Shown here: positions 27,363-36,779 of the stretch, piece by piece
Layout: every line of letters starts with the position of its first letter
Numbering within the stretch: position 1 is the first letter of the stretch
Assembly: GCF_014303735.1 (NCBI RefSeq)
Contig: NZ_CP060296.1
Location: 3,865,501-3,929,500 of the forward strand
From: Variovorax sp. PAMC28562
GTDB lineage: Bacteria > Pseudomonadota > Gammaproteobacteria > Burkholderiales > Burkholderiaceae_C
Direction: 5' to 3'
Length of the DNA: 64,000 bases
The notes under the pieces: model-generated
Told to the model about the DNA's origin: nothing
Databases searched by the model: none
The model's input: only the letters and a program-made list of their open reading frames with translations
Position numbers and translations under genes: made by a program

Positions 27363-28696
27363 CAGCCGCCCTGCCCCCGGCCTTGCGTATTCCCCTGCGT
27401 GTGCGCATGCAAGGCGCGATACCCGATGTCGCGCCGGTATTGCGCCCCGTCGAATTGAATGCGCGAAGCCACTGCGTAAGCGCGCTGCTGCGCCAGCTTG
27501 ACGCTGTCCGCCAGCACGGTGACGCACAACACCCGGCCGCCACTGGTCTGCAATTCCTTGCCCTTGAGCGCGGTACCAGCATGGAACACGACAGCATCGG
27601 CCGTCTCCGCCGGCACCCCGGCGATACGGTCGCCTTTTCGCGGATCGAGCGGATAACCGTGCGCCGCCATCACGACGCCCAAGGCGACACGCCGGTCCCA
27701 TTGCAGTTCGACTTGGTCGAGCGTCCCATCAGTGGCGTGCAAGAACACTTCGAACAGATCCGACTTGAGCCGCATCATGATCGGCTGCGTTTCCGGGTCG
27801 CCCATGCGGCAGTTGAATTCCAGTGTTTTCGGGTGACCGGTGCCGTCGATCATCAGACCCGCATACAAGAAACCGGTGAATGGAATGCCGTCTTTTTCCA
27901 TGCCGCGGATGGTCGGCAGGATGATCTCTCGCATAGCCCGCGCATGCACTTCGGCGGTGACGACCGGAGCCGGCGAATAGGCACCCATGCCCCCGGTGTT
28001 GGGGCCTTCATCGCCGTCGAGCAGGCGCTTGTGATCCTGGCTCGTGGCGAGCGCCAGCACGTTCTTGCCGTCGCACATAACGATGAAACTTGCCTCCTCG
28101 CCCTGCAAAAACTCTTCGATCACGACGCGCGGAACCGCCTTGCCGTCGCCGATGTCGTTGTGGGCGACGCCGAACTTGTTGTCGACCAGCATGAAGTCGA
28201 TCGCCTCGTGCGCCTCGGCCGCCGTCATGGCAACCACGACGCCTTTGCCTGCCGCCAGCCCGTCGGCCTTGACGACGATCGGTGCGCCCTTGGCTTCGAT
28301 GTACGCATGCGCGGCGACAGGGTCGGTGAAGGCCTCGTATTCCGCCGTCGGAATCTTGTGGCGCTTCATGAAGGCCTTCGAAAAAGCTTTGGAGCTCTCG
28401 AGCTGCGCGGCCGCTTTCGTCGGACCGAAGATGCGCAAGCCGTGTGCGCGAAATTCGTCGACCACGCCGGCAGCGAGCGGACCTTCAGGGCCGACCACGG
28501 TCAGCGCGATCTTTTCCTTGGCCGCCCACTCGCGCAGCGCGACCGGGTCGGTGATGTCGACTCCGATTAATCGCGAATCGGTCGCCGTACCGCCGTTGCC
28601 CGGCGCCACATAAATCTTGCTGACGCGCGTCGCCTGTGCAAGGCGCCAGGCCAACGCGTGCTCGCGACCACCGCCGCCAATCACCAGAACCTTCAT
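27362..28696 (-). CDS. purD: Phosphoribosylamine-glycine ligase
   Basis: 444 residues, ATP-grasp enzyme of purine synthesis (GARS). [20 protein letters not shown] is the family start, [14 protein letters not shown] the N-domain, [19 protein letters not shown] the ATP-grasp lid, and the later segments are [18 protein letters not shown] and [17 protein letters not shown] chose the ATG at 28696 over the frame's upstream extension, which lies in yebC antisense territory. It is followed by hemF with a one-base overlap. Confidence 0.96.
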   Translation of the reverse strand: MKVLVIGGGGREHALAWRLAQATRVSKIYVAPGNGGTATDSRLIGVDITDPVALREWAAKEKIALTVVGPEGPLAAGVVDEFRAHGLRIFGPTKAAAQLESSKAFSKAFMKRHKIPTAEYEAFTDPVAAHAYIEAKGAPIVVKADGLAAGKGVVVAMTAAEAHEAIDFMLVDNKFGVAHNDIGDGKAVPRVVIEEFLQGEEASFIVMCDGKNVLALATSQDHKRLLDGDEGPNTGGMGAYSPAPVVTAEVHARAMREIILPTIRGMEKDGIPFTGFLYAGLMIDGTGHPKTLEFNCRMGDPETQPIMMRLKSDLFEVFLHATDGTLDQVELQWDRRVALGVVMAAHGYPLDPRKGDRIAGVPAETADAVVFHAGTALKGKELQTSGGRVLCVTVLADSVKLAQQRAYAVASRIQFDGAQYRRDIGYRALHAHTQGNTQGRGQGG

Positions 28697-28721
28697 TCGC
28701 CAGCTTTCATTCGAGGATTTT

Positions 28722-29447
28722 TCATTCCGACAGTGCAGCGTTGTGATAGACCTCCTGGACGTCGTCCAGGTCTTCAAGAATGTCGAGCAGCCGCTGCATT
28801 TTTGCAGCGTCGTCGCCAGTGACATCGACCGTGTTTTCGGCCCGCATCGTGACCTCGGCCACTTCGGGCATGAGGCCGGCGGCGTCGAGCGCGTTCTTGA
28901 CCGCTTCAAAGTCGCCGACCGCCGACAGCACTTCGATGGCGCCGTCTTCGCCCGTCACAACGTCTTCGGCGCCGGCCTCCAGGGCGACTTCCATCACCTT
29001 GTCTTCGTCGGTGCCGGGCGCAAAGACGAACTGGCCGCAATGCTTGAACTGGAAGGAGACCGAATTCTCGGTGCCCATATTGCCGCCGTATTTAGAGAAG
29101 GCGTGCCGCACTTCGGCCACCGTGCGCACCCGGTTGTCGGTCATGGTGTCGACGATGATCGCCGCGCCGCCGATGCCGTAGCCCTCATAGCGGATTTCTT
29201 CGTAGTTGACGCCTTCGAGATTGCCGGTGGCCTTGTCGATGTTGCGTTTGACCGTGTCGATCGGCAGGTTGACGGCTTTGGCCTTTTCAACCGCCAGCCG
29301 CAGCCGCGGGTTGGTGCCCAAGTCACCGCCGCCGAGGCGCGCAGCGACCATGATTTCGCGGATCACCCGGGTCCATGCCTTGCCGCGCTTCTCGTCCTGC
29401 CGGCCTTTCCTGTGCTGAATGTTTGCCCATTTGCTGTGTCCGGCCAT
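28722..29447 (-). CDS. yebC: YebC/PmpR family (TACO1-like) protein
   Basis: 241 residues. It opens with [23 protein letters not shown], the hallmark of the family, and continues [43 protein letters not shown] and [12 protein letters not shown] at the end. The family includes DNA-binding regulators and, more recently described, translation factors acting on proline stretches. It starts the minus-strand yebC-purD-hemF-nadD-rsfS-rlmH-maf-rng run. The 155-bp divergent gap 29448-29602 separates it from the pigment cluster. Confidence 0.93.
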   Translation of the reverse strand: MAGHSKWANIQHRKGRQDEKRGKAWTRVIREIMVAARLGGGDLGTNPRLRLAVEKAKAVNLPIDTVKRNIDKATGNLEGVNYEEIRYEGYGIGGAAIIVDTMTDNRVRTVAEVRHAFSKYGGNMGTENSVSFQFKHCGQFVFAPGTDEDKVMEVALEAGAEDVVTGEDGAIEVLSAVGDFEAVKNALDAAGLMPEVAEVTMRAENTVDVTGDDAAKMQRLLDILEDLDDVQEVYHNAALSE

Positions 29448-29602
29448 GGCTTCGCTCTCGCTGTCTAGTAGATGTCGAGTTTACTGTCCGTCGCACGCAA
29501 CGGCCTGCGCCGCACGGCGGGAGCCGCAGTGCTTTTCTGGATAATCCAATGCTCAAACGCCGCTTTCCCGCTGCGGCGCCTGAATTCAACCTGACACTGC
29601 GC

Positions 29603-30970
29603 ATGAACATTCTTGACCCGACACCTGTCCAAAGTCATGTCGTCACGACAGACGTCGAGGCTTGCGACGTACTCGTCATCGGCGGCGGCCCCGCGGGCTC
29701 CACCGCGGCCGCACTGCTCGCGCAGCAGGGCCGCAAGGTCGTGCTGCTCGAGAAAGCGCACCACCCGCGCTTTCACATCGGCGAATCGCTGTTGCCCGCC
29801 AACGTCGCTCTGTTCGACCGACTGGGCCTGCGCGAACAGATCGAGGCGATCGGCATGCCCAAGTACGGCGTCGAATTCGTCTCGCCCGACCACGATCACA
29901 CGGTGGCGCTCGAATTTGCCGAGGCTTGGGACAAGTCGATGCCATACGCCTGGCAGGTGCGCCGCTCCGAAATGGACGAGATGCTGTTTCGCAATGCAAC
30001 CGCGCACGGCGCCGACACGCGCGAAGGCTGGCGCGTGCGGAATGTCGACTTCGACGCCGACGGCGCCACCGTGCAGGCCACGCACGACGATGGCGAAAAG
30101 CGCACATGGCGCGCCCGCTTCGTCATCGATGCATCGGGCCGCGACACCTTCCTGTCGAACAAGTTCAAGGCCAAGCAGAAAAACCCGAAGCACAACAGCT
30201 CGGCTTTGTTCGGCCACTTCGCCAACGCCTTGCGCGGTGAAGGCAAGCTCGAAGGCAACATCACCATCTTCTGGTTCGCGCACGGCTGGTTCTGGTACAT
30301 ACCGCTGGCCGACGGCACCACCAGCATTGGCGCAGTTTGCTGGCCGCACTACCTGAAGTCACGCACCGAGCCGGTCAAGGACTTCTTTGCCGACACCATC
30401 GCGCTCTGCCCGCAACTGGTCGAGCGGCTGAAAGACGCCACGCTGGTCGACGACGCGGTGTACGCCACCGGCAACTACTCGTACACCAGCACGCATTGCA
30501 GCGGCGAGCGATATCTGATGCTCGGCGACGCGTTCACCTTCGTCGACCCGGTGTTTTCGTCGGGCGTCTATCTGGCGATGCACAGCGCCTTCGAAAGCGT
30601 CGATGTCGTGACCGCCGCGCTCGAGCGTCCTGCGCAGGCGGCGGCGCTGATGCAGCGCTTCGAGCGCTACATGCGCAAGGGGCCACGCGAGTTTTCGTGG
30701 TTCATCTTTCGGGTCACCAACCCGACCATGCGCGACTTTTTCATGTACCCACAAAACCCCATGCGGGTGAAGGAAGCGCTCATGTCCTTGCTGGCGGGCG
30801 ACATCTACGGCAAGACGCCGATCTGGCGCTCGCTGCGCATCATCAAGTCGATGTACTGGTTGGTTTCGGCCGGCCATCCCAGGCGGACCTGGCTGGCGTG
30901 GACGCGGCGGCGGCGCAACATTCGCGACCTCGGTCCGCTGGTCGGCGAGAACGTGGTGGAGGCCAAGTGA
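29603..30970 (+). CDS. FAD-dependent halogenase-like oxidoreductase (aryl polyene cluster)
   Basis: 455 residues from the ATG at 29603. The N-terminal GGGPAGSTAAALLAQQG is the FAD Rossmann loop; HHPRFHIGESLLP is the halogenase/oxygenase block; GWFWYIPL (about residue 231) is the WxWxIP motif of flavin-dependent halogenases; LGDAFTFVDPVFSSGV closes the FAD site. Xanthomonadins are brominated aryl polyenes, so ring or chain halogenation of the pigment is the likely job; a plain hydroxylase or dehydrogenase is not excluded. First gene of the plus operon; its stop overlaps the next start (GTGA). Confidence 0.85.
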   Translation: MNILDPTPVQSHVVTTDVEACDVLVIGGGPAGSTAAALLAQQGRKVVLLEKAHHPRFHIGESLLPANVALFDRLGLREQIEAIGMPKYGVEFVSPDHDHTVALEFAEAWDKSMPYAWQVRRSEMDEMLFRNATAHGADTREGWRVRNVDFDADGATVQATHDDGEKRTWRARFVIDASGRDTFLSNKFKAKQKNPKHNSSALFGHFANALRGEGKLEGNITIFWFAHGWFWYIPLADGTTSIGAVCWPHYLKSRTEPVKDFFADTIALCPQLVERLKDATLVDDAVYATGNYSYTSTHCSGERYLMLGDAFTFVDPVFSSGVYLAMHSAFESVDVVTAALERPAQAAALMQRFERYMRKGPREFSWFIFRVTNPTMRDFFMYPQNPMRVKEALMSLLAGDIYGKTPIWRSLRIIKSMYWLVSAGHPRRTWLAWTRRRRNIRDLGPLVGENVVEAK

Positions 30971-32124
30971 GCGCGCCACTTGCCGACAACTCGGGCTCCT
31001 CGGGCTTTCCGTCCCGTCTGCGGGTCGAACGGATGTCGCTGGCCGACAGCCTCGACCTCAGCGCCACCGGCGACGCACCCTTCGGCGCCTTGGGCTACGG
31101 CACGCCTGCGCATCTGCACTGGATGCCGACGGTCGACGCGCAGGTGCTGTCGCTGCGCGGTGCCATGGCCGACGTCTGGCATGCGGGCGAGCGCATCGAT
31201 TCGGGCGCGACCGGCTCGGCCCGTTGGCGCAGCGATGGCGAGTGGCTGCTCGGCGCCATCGATCTTTCCGAAGCGACCGACAAGGCCGATGACGAGGGCT
31301 TGTCCGACATGTCGCACCGCGCTTACAGCGATCTCTTCAAGGCGCTCGACGAAGCAGGTACGCCTCACCTGCTGCGCATCTGGAACTATCTGCCGCGCAT
31401 CAACGGCTTCAACGATTCCGACGACAGCGCCGCGGGGCAAGGCACCGGAGGCACCGGCCTGGAGCGCTACCGCCAATTCAACTTCGGCCGCCAGCAGGCC
31501 TTTATCGATGCCGCTCGCCCCGCTTTCGACGGCGCCCCGGCAGCCTGCGCGCTGGGCATCCGGCAAGGCGCATTGAGCATCCGCTTTCTGGCAGGCCGCA
31601 AGGCGCCGGTGCCGGTCGAAAATCCGCGCCAGGTATCAGCCTACCGCTACCCGCCGACCTACGGGCCGCGCGCGCCGACTTTCTCACGCGCGGCACTCGC
31701 CGAAATGGGCGGCGGCGATGTCGCACTTTTTATCTCCGGCACCGCCAGCATCATCGGCCACGAGACCGTTCACCCCGGTGACGTGCGCGAGCAGACACGC
31801 GAGACGCTGCGCAACCTCGCTGCGGTGGTCGCCGCCGCGAACGACGCAGCAGGCAAGCTCGAAGCACCGTACGACGCCGCACACTTCACGGTGCCGGCGC
31901 TCGATTGCGTGATCTATGTACGGCATGTCGACGATGTCGTCGCCATCCGCCAAGTGATCGACGAGGTACTGGGCGCGGGCTCGCACTTCGCTGCGCACGC
32001 GGTGGTGCTCGAAGCCGACATCTGCCGCAGCGACTTGCTGGTCGAGATCGAGGCACATGCGGTTGCGTCCGGTGTGCAAGGCGCTCGGCACGATGCCTTG
32101 CCGGTCGGCTCACTCGATGCGTGA
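30967..32124 (+). CDS. FkbO/Hyg5-family chorismatase (XanB2-like), hydroxybenzoate starter synthesis
   Basis: 385 residues, GTG start overlapping the previous TGA. The blocks RIWNYLPRIN (137-146), ENPRQVSAYRYP (218-229) and ISGTASIIGHETVHPGD (256-272) followed by QTRETLRNL are those of the chorismatase family. XanB2 of Xanthomonas, a member, makes 3- and 4-hydroxybenzoate from chorismate, and 3-hydroxybenzoate is the xanthomonadin starter. Its position inside this cluster makes the same supply role very likely. Which isomer it makes cannot be read from the sequence. Confidence 0.85.
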   Translation: MSAPLADNSGSSGFPSRLRVERMSLADSLDLSATGDAPFGALGYGTPAHLHWMPTVDAQVLSLRGAMADVWHAGERIDSGATGSARWRSDGEWLLGAIDLSEATDKADDEGLSDMSHRAYSDLFKALDEAGTPHLLRIWNYLPRINGFNDSDDSAAGQGTGGTGLERYRQFNFGRQQAFIDAARPAFDGAPAACALGIRQGALSIRFLAGRKAPVPVENPRQVSAYRYPPTYGPRAPTFSRAALAEMGGGDVALFISGTASIIGHETVHPGDVREQTRETLRNLAAVVAAANDAAGKLEAPYDAAHFTVPALDCVIYVRHVDDVVAIRQVIDEVLGAGSHFAAHAVVLEADICRSDLLVEIEAHAVASGVQGARHDALPVGSLDA

Positions 32125-32139
32125 ACCGGCGCCCACGCC

Positions 32140-32937
32140 ATGATTCGCGCCCTGCGCTTACTCGCAACGATTCCGCTGGCGCTGCTGCTCTACACGCTGC
32201 TGCTGTTCCTCGGCGCCATGTCGCTCGGCTGGAACCTCGTTGCCATGGTGCTGCATCCGGTGTTGCCGGCGCGGCAAGGCTTGCGCATCGGCCGTGCGGG
32301 CATCTCGTGGGGCTATCGGCTGTTCTGGAACGTAGCGTCGGCCTGCAGGATGATGCGCATCGACGCGAGCTGCCTCGACGCGCTGCGCGACGAGCCGGGC
32401 GTGATCTTCGTGGCCAACCATCCCACCATGCTCGATGCCTTGCTGCTGGTGGCGCATTTGCCCAGAAGCGCCTGCATCATGAAGGCGTCGCTCATGAAGA
32501 ACGTCTTTCTGGGTGCCGGCGCGCGGCTCGCACAATACATCCGCAACGACTCGGCGCGCACGATGGTCCGGCTCGCCGTCAACGATCTGCGCGACGGCGG
32601 CCAGCTGGTCATCTTTCCGGAGGGCACGCGCACCGTCTCGCCGCCGCTTAATGCGTTTCGCCCCGGCGTGACGCTGATCGCAAAGCTCGCGCAGGCGCCG
32701 ATTCAAACGGTCTTTATCGACACCGACTCGCCCTACCTCGGCAAGGGCTGGCCGCTGTGGCGGGTGCCGCCGCTACCGGTCGTTTTCAAGCTGCGTTTGG
32801 GTCACCGCTTTTTGCCGCGACAAGACAGTGCCGCGTTGCTGACGCAGCTCGATCAGTATTTTCGACACCATGTAGAACAACAACAGCGCGACGACACCGC
32901 GCCTGCCGAATGCCAGACGTCTCCCCTACACACCTAG
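32140..32937 (+). CDS. PlsC-type acyltransferase (aryl polyene cluster)
   Basis: 265 residues, 1-acylglycerol-3-phosphate acyltransferase superfamily. An N-terminal membrane helix (LLATIPLALLLYTLLLFLGAM) is followed by the catalytic NHPTMLD (HX4D) and the substrate-binding FPEGTRT. In aryl polyene clusters such enzymes are thought to attach acyl chains to a lipid or sugar anchor. The C-terminal 28 bp overlap the start of the glycosyltransferase gene. Confidence 0.85.
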   Translation: MIRALRLLATIPLALLLYTLLLFLGAMSLGWNLVAMVLHPVLPARQGLRIGRAGISWGYRLFWNVASACRMMRIDASCLDALRDEPGVIFVANHPTMLDALLLVAHLPRSACIMKASLMKNVFLGAGARLAQYIRNDSARTMVRLAVNDLRDGGQLVIFPEGTRTVSPPLNAFRPGVTLIAKLAQAPIQTVFIDTDSPYLGKGWPLWRVPPLPVVFKLRLGHRFLPRQDSAALLTQLDQYFRHHVEQQQRDDTAPAECQTSPLHT

Positions 32938-33686
32938 TTCTGATCCCTAGCTACAACACGGGCGAGCGCCTTTTCTCGACAGTGAGTGCAGCGCGAGCGC
33001 AATGGAGTCCCGTGTGGGTCGTCGTCGATGGCAGCACCGATGGCACCGGCGAGCGGCTGCGGCAGATGGCCGAGGCCGATCCGGGCCTGCGGGTCTGGCT
33101 GCTGCCGGCCAACCAGGGCAAGGGTGCTGCAGTGCTGCACGGCTTGCAAGCCGCGCAAGAAGCGGGCTACACGCACGTACTCACCATGGACTCCGATGGT
33201 CAACATCCGGCAGACCTCATACCGGCTTTCATGCACGCATCGCTCGCCCGCCCGGAGACCATGGTTCTGGGCCGCCCGATTTTCGATTCCAGCGCCCCCT
33301 TGTTGCGCGTGCGCGGCCGCAAGCTGTCGAACGGTTGGACGCATCTCGAAACCCTGTTCGCAGGCATCGGCGATTCGCTCTACGGCTTTCGCGTGTACCC
33401 CGTCGCCGGCCTGATCGCTGTCATGAAGAGCCAGCCCTGGATGCGCCGCTTCGACTTCGACACGGAAGCGGTCGTGCGACTCGCCTGGCGGGGCGTCAAA
33501 CCAGTCAATATCGATGCACCGGTGAAGTACCTCACAGCTGAAGAAGGTGGCGTCTCGCACTTCCGGTATGTGCGCGACAACGTGCTCTTGTCGTGGATGC
33601 ACACCCGGCTCATGTTCGAGTTCGTTCTTCGCTTGCCGGCCCTCCTGTGGCGGCGTTTTCGAGGTCTGCCACCGTTCCAGCCATGA
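32910..33686 (+). CDS. Family 2 glycosyltransferase (aryl polyene cluster)
   Basis: 258 residues from the ATG at 32910 (MPDVSPTHLVLIPSYNTG). The GT-A fold motifs are VWVVVDGSTDGT (nucleotide binding), NQGKGAAVLHGL and the DXD-type TMDSDGQHP; RRFDFDTEAVVRLAWRG lies near the acceptor side. It probably adds a sugar to the lipid anchor of the pigment. It overlaps the acyltransferase by 28 bp and the PAP2 gene by 4 bp (ATGA). Confidence 0.87.
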   Translation: MPDVSPTHLVLIPSYNTGERLFSTVSAARAQWSPVWVVVDGSTDGTGERLRQMAEADPGLRVWLLPANQGKGAAVLHGLQAAQEAGYTHVLTMDSDGQHPADLIPAFMHASLARPETMVLGRPIFDSSAPLLRVRGRKLSNGWTHLETLFAGIGDSLYGFRVYPVAGLIAVMKSQPWMRRFDFDTEAVVRLAWRGVKPVNIDAPVKYLTAEEGGVSHFRYVRDNVLLSWMHTRLMFEFVLRLPALLWRRFRGLPPFQP

Positions 33687-34408
33687 CCGCGACCGCGTCG
33701 AATCAGGCCCGTCCCTGGACCGCCGAGATCGCGCTGCGCATGCGCCGTCTTTTCTTGTTGAAGCTGGGCGGCACCATCGCTTTCACCTGGATCTTTTTCA
33801 TCGGCTACTTTCAGCTGCTGCGGCACCCGACGCAGCAGCCGATCACGATGCCGCTGACCGCGCTCGACCTGCTGATCCCGTTCCAGCCTTACACGTTGGT
33901 GGCGTACCTGTCGCTCTGGTTCTACATCGGCTTTGCGCCGGGTTTGCAGCGCAATTTTGCCGAACTCGTCGTCTTCGGGCTGTGGGAAGCTGCGCTGTGC
34001 CTTTCGGGACTGGCTGTGTTCTATGTATTTCCGACGGCGGTGCCGGCCCTGACGTTCGACGTGTCGGGCTTTCCCGGCTTCGCAATGCTGCAAGGCGTAG
34101 ACGCCACCGGCAACGCCTTCCCGTCGATGCACGTGGCGGTCGCCATTTTCACTGCGATGCACGTGGAAGACGTGCTGCGCCGTGCACGCGTACCCTGGAC
34201 GCTCCGCCTGCTCAACGTGCTCTGGTTTCTCGCCATTGCCTGGTCGACCCTGGCCGTTCGACAACACGTGGTGCTGGACGTGATCGGTGGCGCTATGCTG
34301 GGAATGGCTTTTGCAGTGCCGTCGCTGCGCTGGCGACCGCGATCCGATGTGCCGATGGCCCGCGCCGACCCCTTGCCTGCCGCATTTGCCAACCGCACCA
34401 ACCTCTAA
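33683..34408 (+). CDS. PAP2-superfamily membrane phosphatase
   Basis: 241 residues with about six hydrophobic segments. The type-2 phosphatidic acid phosphatase signature is visible as FPSMHVA (SxxxH) and RQHVVLDVIGGA (R-x5-H-x3-D-like). I choose the start MTATASNQ at 33683, which overlaps the glycosyltransferase stop. It could dephosphorylate a lipid carrier or the lipid anchor made by the acyltransferases around it. Such a gene is not part of the minimal aryl polyene set I know, so its role is inference. Confidence 0.8.
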   Translation: MTATASNQARPWTAEIALRMRRLFLLKLGGTIAFTWIFFIGYFQLLRHPTQQPITMPLTALDLLIPFQPYTLVAYLSLWFYIGFAPGLQRNFAELVVFGLWEAALCLSGLAVFYVFPTAVPALTFDVSGFPGFAMLQGVDATGNAFPSMHVAVAIFTAMHVEDVLRRARVPWTLRLLNVLWFLAIAWSTLAVRQHVVLDVIGGAMLGMAFAVPSLRWRPRSDVPMARADPLPAAFANRTNL

Positions 34409-34429
34409 CAACACCAAGTTCACCTCACC

Positions 34430-34684
34430 ATGAGTTCGCTGAAAGAGTTGCAGGACCTGATCCAGGAAAAGTACGACATCCCGCCTGAAAAGCTCGCGCC
34501 CGATGCGTCGATGCGAGAGACCGGGCTCGATTCGCTCTCGATCGCCGAATTCGTGTTCGCAATCGAAGATCACTTTCACATCGAGCTGCCGGACGACGAT
34601 CCGAACATCGACACCCTTGGTGAATTGGCCGCGCTGGTCGACCGTGTTCGCGCTGCAAAAGACGAAGTGAAAAAAGCAGCGTGA
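34430..34684 (+). CDS. Acyl carrier protein 1 (aryl polyene cluster)
   Basis: 84 residues, acidic. The phosphopantetheine Ser lies in GLDSLSIAEF. The helical pattern and ELPDDDPNIDTLGELAALVD match small ACPs. The next gene, the ketosynthase, starts inside its stop (GTGA), which suggests a working pair. A second ACP is encoded at the far end of the cluster. Confidence 0.92.
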   Translation: MSSLKELQDLIQEKYDIPPEKLAPDASMRETGLDSLSIAEFVFAIEDHFHIELPDDDPNIDTLGELAALVDRVRAAKDEVKKAA

Positions 34685-35907
34685 ATTCTTACGCCGTCGT
34701 CGTCACCGGCATGGGCGTCGTGGCACCGCACGGCGACAGCATCACTTCGCTGTTCGAAGCGCTGATGCTCGGCCGTTCGGCCATTCGACCCGTATTTCCG
34801 GAGCTGCCCAAGCCGGCGGCCGCAGCGACCGTCATCTTCGACGCTTCGCGTTGGTTCACCAAGCTACAGCTGGCCGGGGTCGACCGCGTGAGCCAGTTGG
34901 CCGTCGCTGCGGCAGAGCTCGCCATGAAGGATGCTGGCGCCGCGGGAACGGTCGAGGCCGAGCGCATCGGCGTCTTCGTGGGCTGCGGCATGGGCGGTGC
35001 GGCGGCTCTCGAGGCCGCGTACCGAAGCGGCAACACGCAGAGCGGCGGCTCCGGCCGCGTGCCGCCGTTGACCATCCCCGCTTTCATGCCCAACGCTCCG
35101 GCAGCGCATGTCGCCATGCGTCAGGGCGTTCACGGCCCGGTGCTCACCTATTCGGTCGCGTGCGCATCGTCGTCAATGGCCATCGCCGAAGCCGCCAAGG
35201 CAGTGCAGCGCGGCGATGTCGACCTTGCAATCGCCGGCGGCAGCGAAGCGCTCATCGTCCCCGGCGTGGTCATGGCGTGGCAGGCGATGCAGACGCTGGC
35301 CTCGTTTGCGCCCGGCGAGGCCGCCGACGCGGTGCGCCCCTTCGCCGCCGATCGCAGCGGCTTCGCGCTGGGCGAAGGTGCGGCTTTCATCGTGCTCGAA
35401 TCGGCAGAGCGTGCAAAGGCGCGTGGTGCCAAACACTACGCGACGCTCGCAGGCTGGGGCAGCAGCTGCGACGCCACGCACCTCACCAAGCCCGACGCGC
35501 CTGGCCAGGCGCGCGCGCTGCGCCAGGCCCTGAAGATGGCCGACCTGGAGCCTCACGACATCGGCTACTGCAACGCACACGGCACCGCGACACGCATCGG
35601 CGACGAAGTCGAAGCCAAGGCGCTTGCCGAGGTATGGGGCGCTGATCTCGACCGGCTGCGAGTGAGCTCGACCAAGGCGCTGCACGGCCACTTGCTCGGC
35701 GCAGCCGGTGCGATCGAAGCCGTGATTACCGTGATGGCGCTCTACGAGCAACGGCTGCCGCCCAATGCGCACTGCGTCACGCCCGACCCGGCTTGCGCGC
35801 TGAATCTGGTGCTCGAACCCGGCTACAGCGCTGCCAATACGCAGGCCGCCATCAGCAACTCATTCGCCTTCGGCGGAAGCAACTCAGTCTTGCTATTCAA
35901 GCGCTGA
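34681..35907 (+). CDS. Beta-ketoacyl-ACP synthase (aryl polyene ketosynthase)
   Basis: 408 residues, KAS II/type II PKS ketosynthase. Catalytic residues are present: Cys in VACASSS, His in NAHGTAT and His in HGHLLGAAGA; it ends SFAFGGSNSVLLFKR. It condenses malonyl-ACP onto the growing arylpolyene chain. GTG start overlapping the ACP stop. It is the only ketosynthase in the cluster; no inactive chain-length-factor partner is present. Last gene of the plus operon, facing a repeat and the minus operon. Confidence 0.92.
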   Translation: MNSYAVVVTGMGVVAPHGDSITSLFEALMLGRSAIRPVFPELPKPAAAATVIFDASRWFTKLQLAGVDRVSQLAVAAAELAMKDAGAAGTVEAERIGVFVGCGMGGAAALEAAYRSGNTQSGGSGRVPPLTIPAFMPNAPAAHVAMRQGVHGPVLTYSVACASSSMAIAEAAKAVQRGDVDLAIAGGSEALIVPGVVMAWQAMQTLASFAPGEAADAVRPFAADRSGFALGEGAAFIVLESAERAKARGAKHYATLAGWGSSCDATHLTKPDAPGQARALRQALKMADLEPHDIGYCNAHGTATRIGDEVEAKALAEVWGADLDRLRVSSTKALHGHLLGAAGAIEAVITVMALYEQRLPPNAHCVTPDPACALNLVLEPGYSAANTQAAISNSFAFGGSNSVLLFKR

Positions 35908-35964
35908 AGCAAACGCGCCTTGTTGGCCGCACTGCGACCCACCGGCCATCGCGACGCTGCCCCC

Positions 35965-36035
35965 TTCCAGAAACATCGCGGAACCGCCTTCGCCGGGCCG
36001 CTGGTGTTGCCCCCGGTCAGGGGTGGGGCGAGCTA
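35965..36035. repeat. Dispersed intergenic repeat, copy 2
   Basis: 71 bp beginning TTCCAGAAACATCGCGGAAC and ending GGCGAGCTA. It closely matches 22360-22464 at both ends. Like copy 1 it lies between convergent genes, and its final CTA is the TAG stop codon of the minus-strand gene (the ketoreductase). Internal complementarity (GCGGAACCG against CGGGCCGC) allows a terminator-like hairpin. Confidence 0.7.
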
Positions 36036-36779
36036 AATCATCCCGCCGTTGATCGAGATGACCTGCCCCGTGATGTAGGCGGCTTCGGGGCTCGCCAGAA
36101 AACCGGCCAGCGCCGCCACCTCGTCCGGCGTCCCGGCCCGCTTGGCCGGCACCATCTGATTGATCATCGCCGGGTCGAACACTGCATCCGCCATTGGGGA
36201 CGCGATGATCCCCGGCGCGATGGCGTTGACGGTGACGCCGCGCGCTGCCACTTCGAGCGACAGCGCCTTGGTCGCGCTGTTGAGCGCGCCCTTGGCGGCC
36301 GCGTAGTTGACCTGCCCGCGGTTGCCGGTGAGCGACGCGACCGACGAGATGTTCAGGATGCGGCCCCAGCGCGTGCGCAGCATCGGCAGCAACAGCGGCT
36401 GCGTCACCCGAAAGAAGCCGTTGAGCGACACGTCGATGACCTTGTGCCACTGCTCGGGCCGCATGCCGGGCATGACCGCGTCGTCGTGCACGCCGGCGTT
36501 GTTCACGACGATCTGCACCGGGCCGGCTTCGAGCATGCGCTCGCAGGCCAGGCGCGCTGCCTCGTCGCTGCGCAGATCGAACACCACGCTCTCGGCTTTG
36601 CCACCGGCGGCGATGATCGTCGCGGCCAGTTGCTCAACGGCCTCGGGCCTTGAATTGGCATGCAGCAACACAGTGGCGCCGTCGCGCGCCAGCCGCGTCG
36701 CGATGGCCGCACCGAGCGAGCCGCTCGCGCCGGTGATGAGGGCGCGTTTTCCTGCGAGAGTGTTGCCTTCGAGAGTCAT
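36033..36779 (-). CDS. 3-oxoacyl-ACP reductase, SDR family (aryl polyene cluster)
   Basis: 248 residues, FabG-like (ApeQ-type). NADPH loop TGASGSLG, NNAG, catalytic Ser in ISSVAS, Tyr/Lys in NYAAAKG, and the C-terminal YITGQVISINGGM are all present. It reduces the beta-keto group after each condensation. It is the last gene of the minus operon; its start overlaps the dehydratase stop by 4 bp. Confidence 0.92.
   Translation of the reverse strand: MTLEGNTLAGKRALITGASGSLGAAIATRLARDGATVLLHANSRPEAVEQLAATIIAAGGKAESVVFDLRSDEAARLACERMLEAGPVQIVVNNAGVHDDAVMPGMRPEQWHKVIDVSLNGFFRVTQPLLLPMLRTRWGRILNISSVASLTGNRGQVNYAAAKGALNSATKALSLEVAARGVTVNAIAPGIIASPMADAVFDPAMINQMVPAKRAGTPDEVAALAGFLASPEAAYITGQVISINGGMI

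Noticed and set aside
26427..27701. Longer 424-residue hemF start
   Set aside because: The extra N-terminal sequence is antisense purD; the ATG at 27362 with TGATG coupling fits the family start.
29375..29602. Extended N-terminus of the halogenase-like gene
   Set aside because: Overlaps the yebC gene; the FAD-domain proteins of this family start shortly before the GGGPAGS loop, as with the ATG at 29603.
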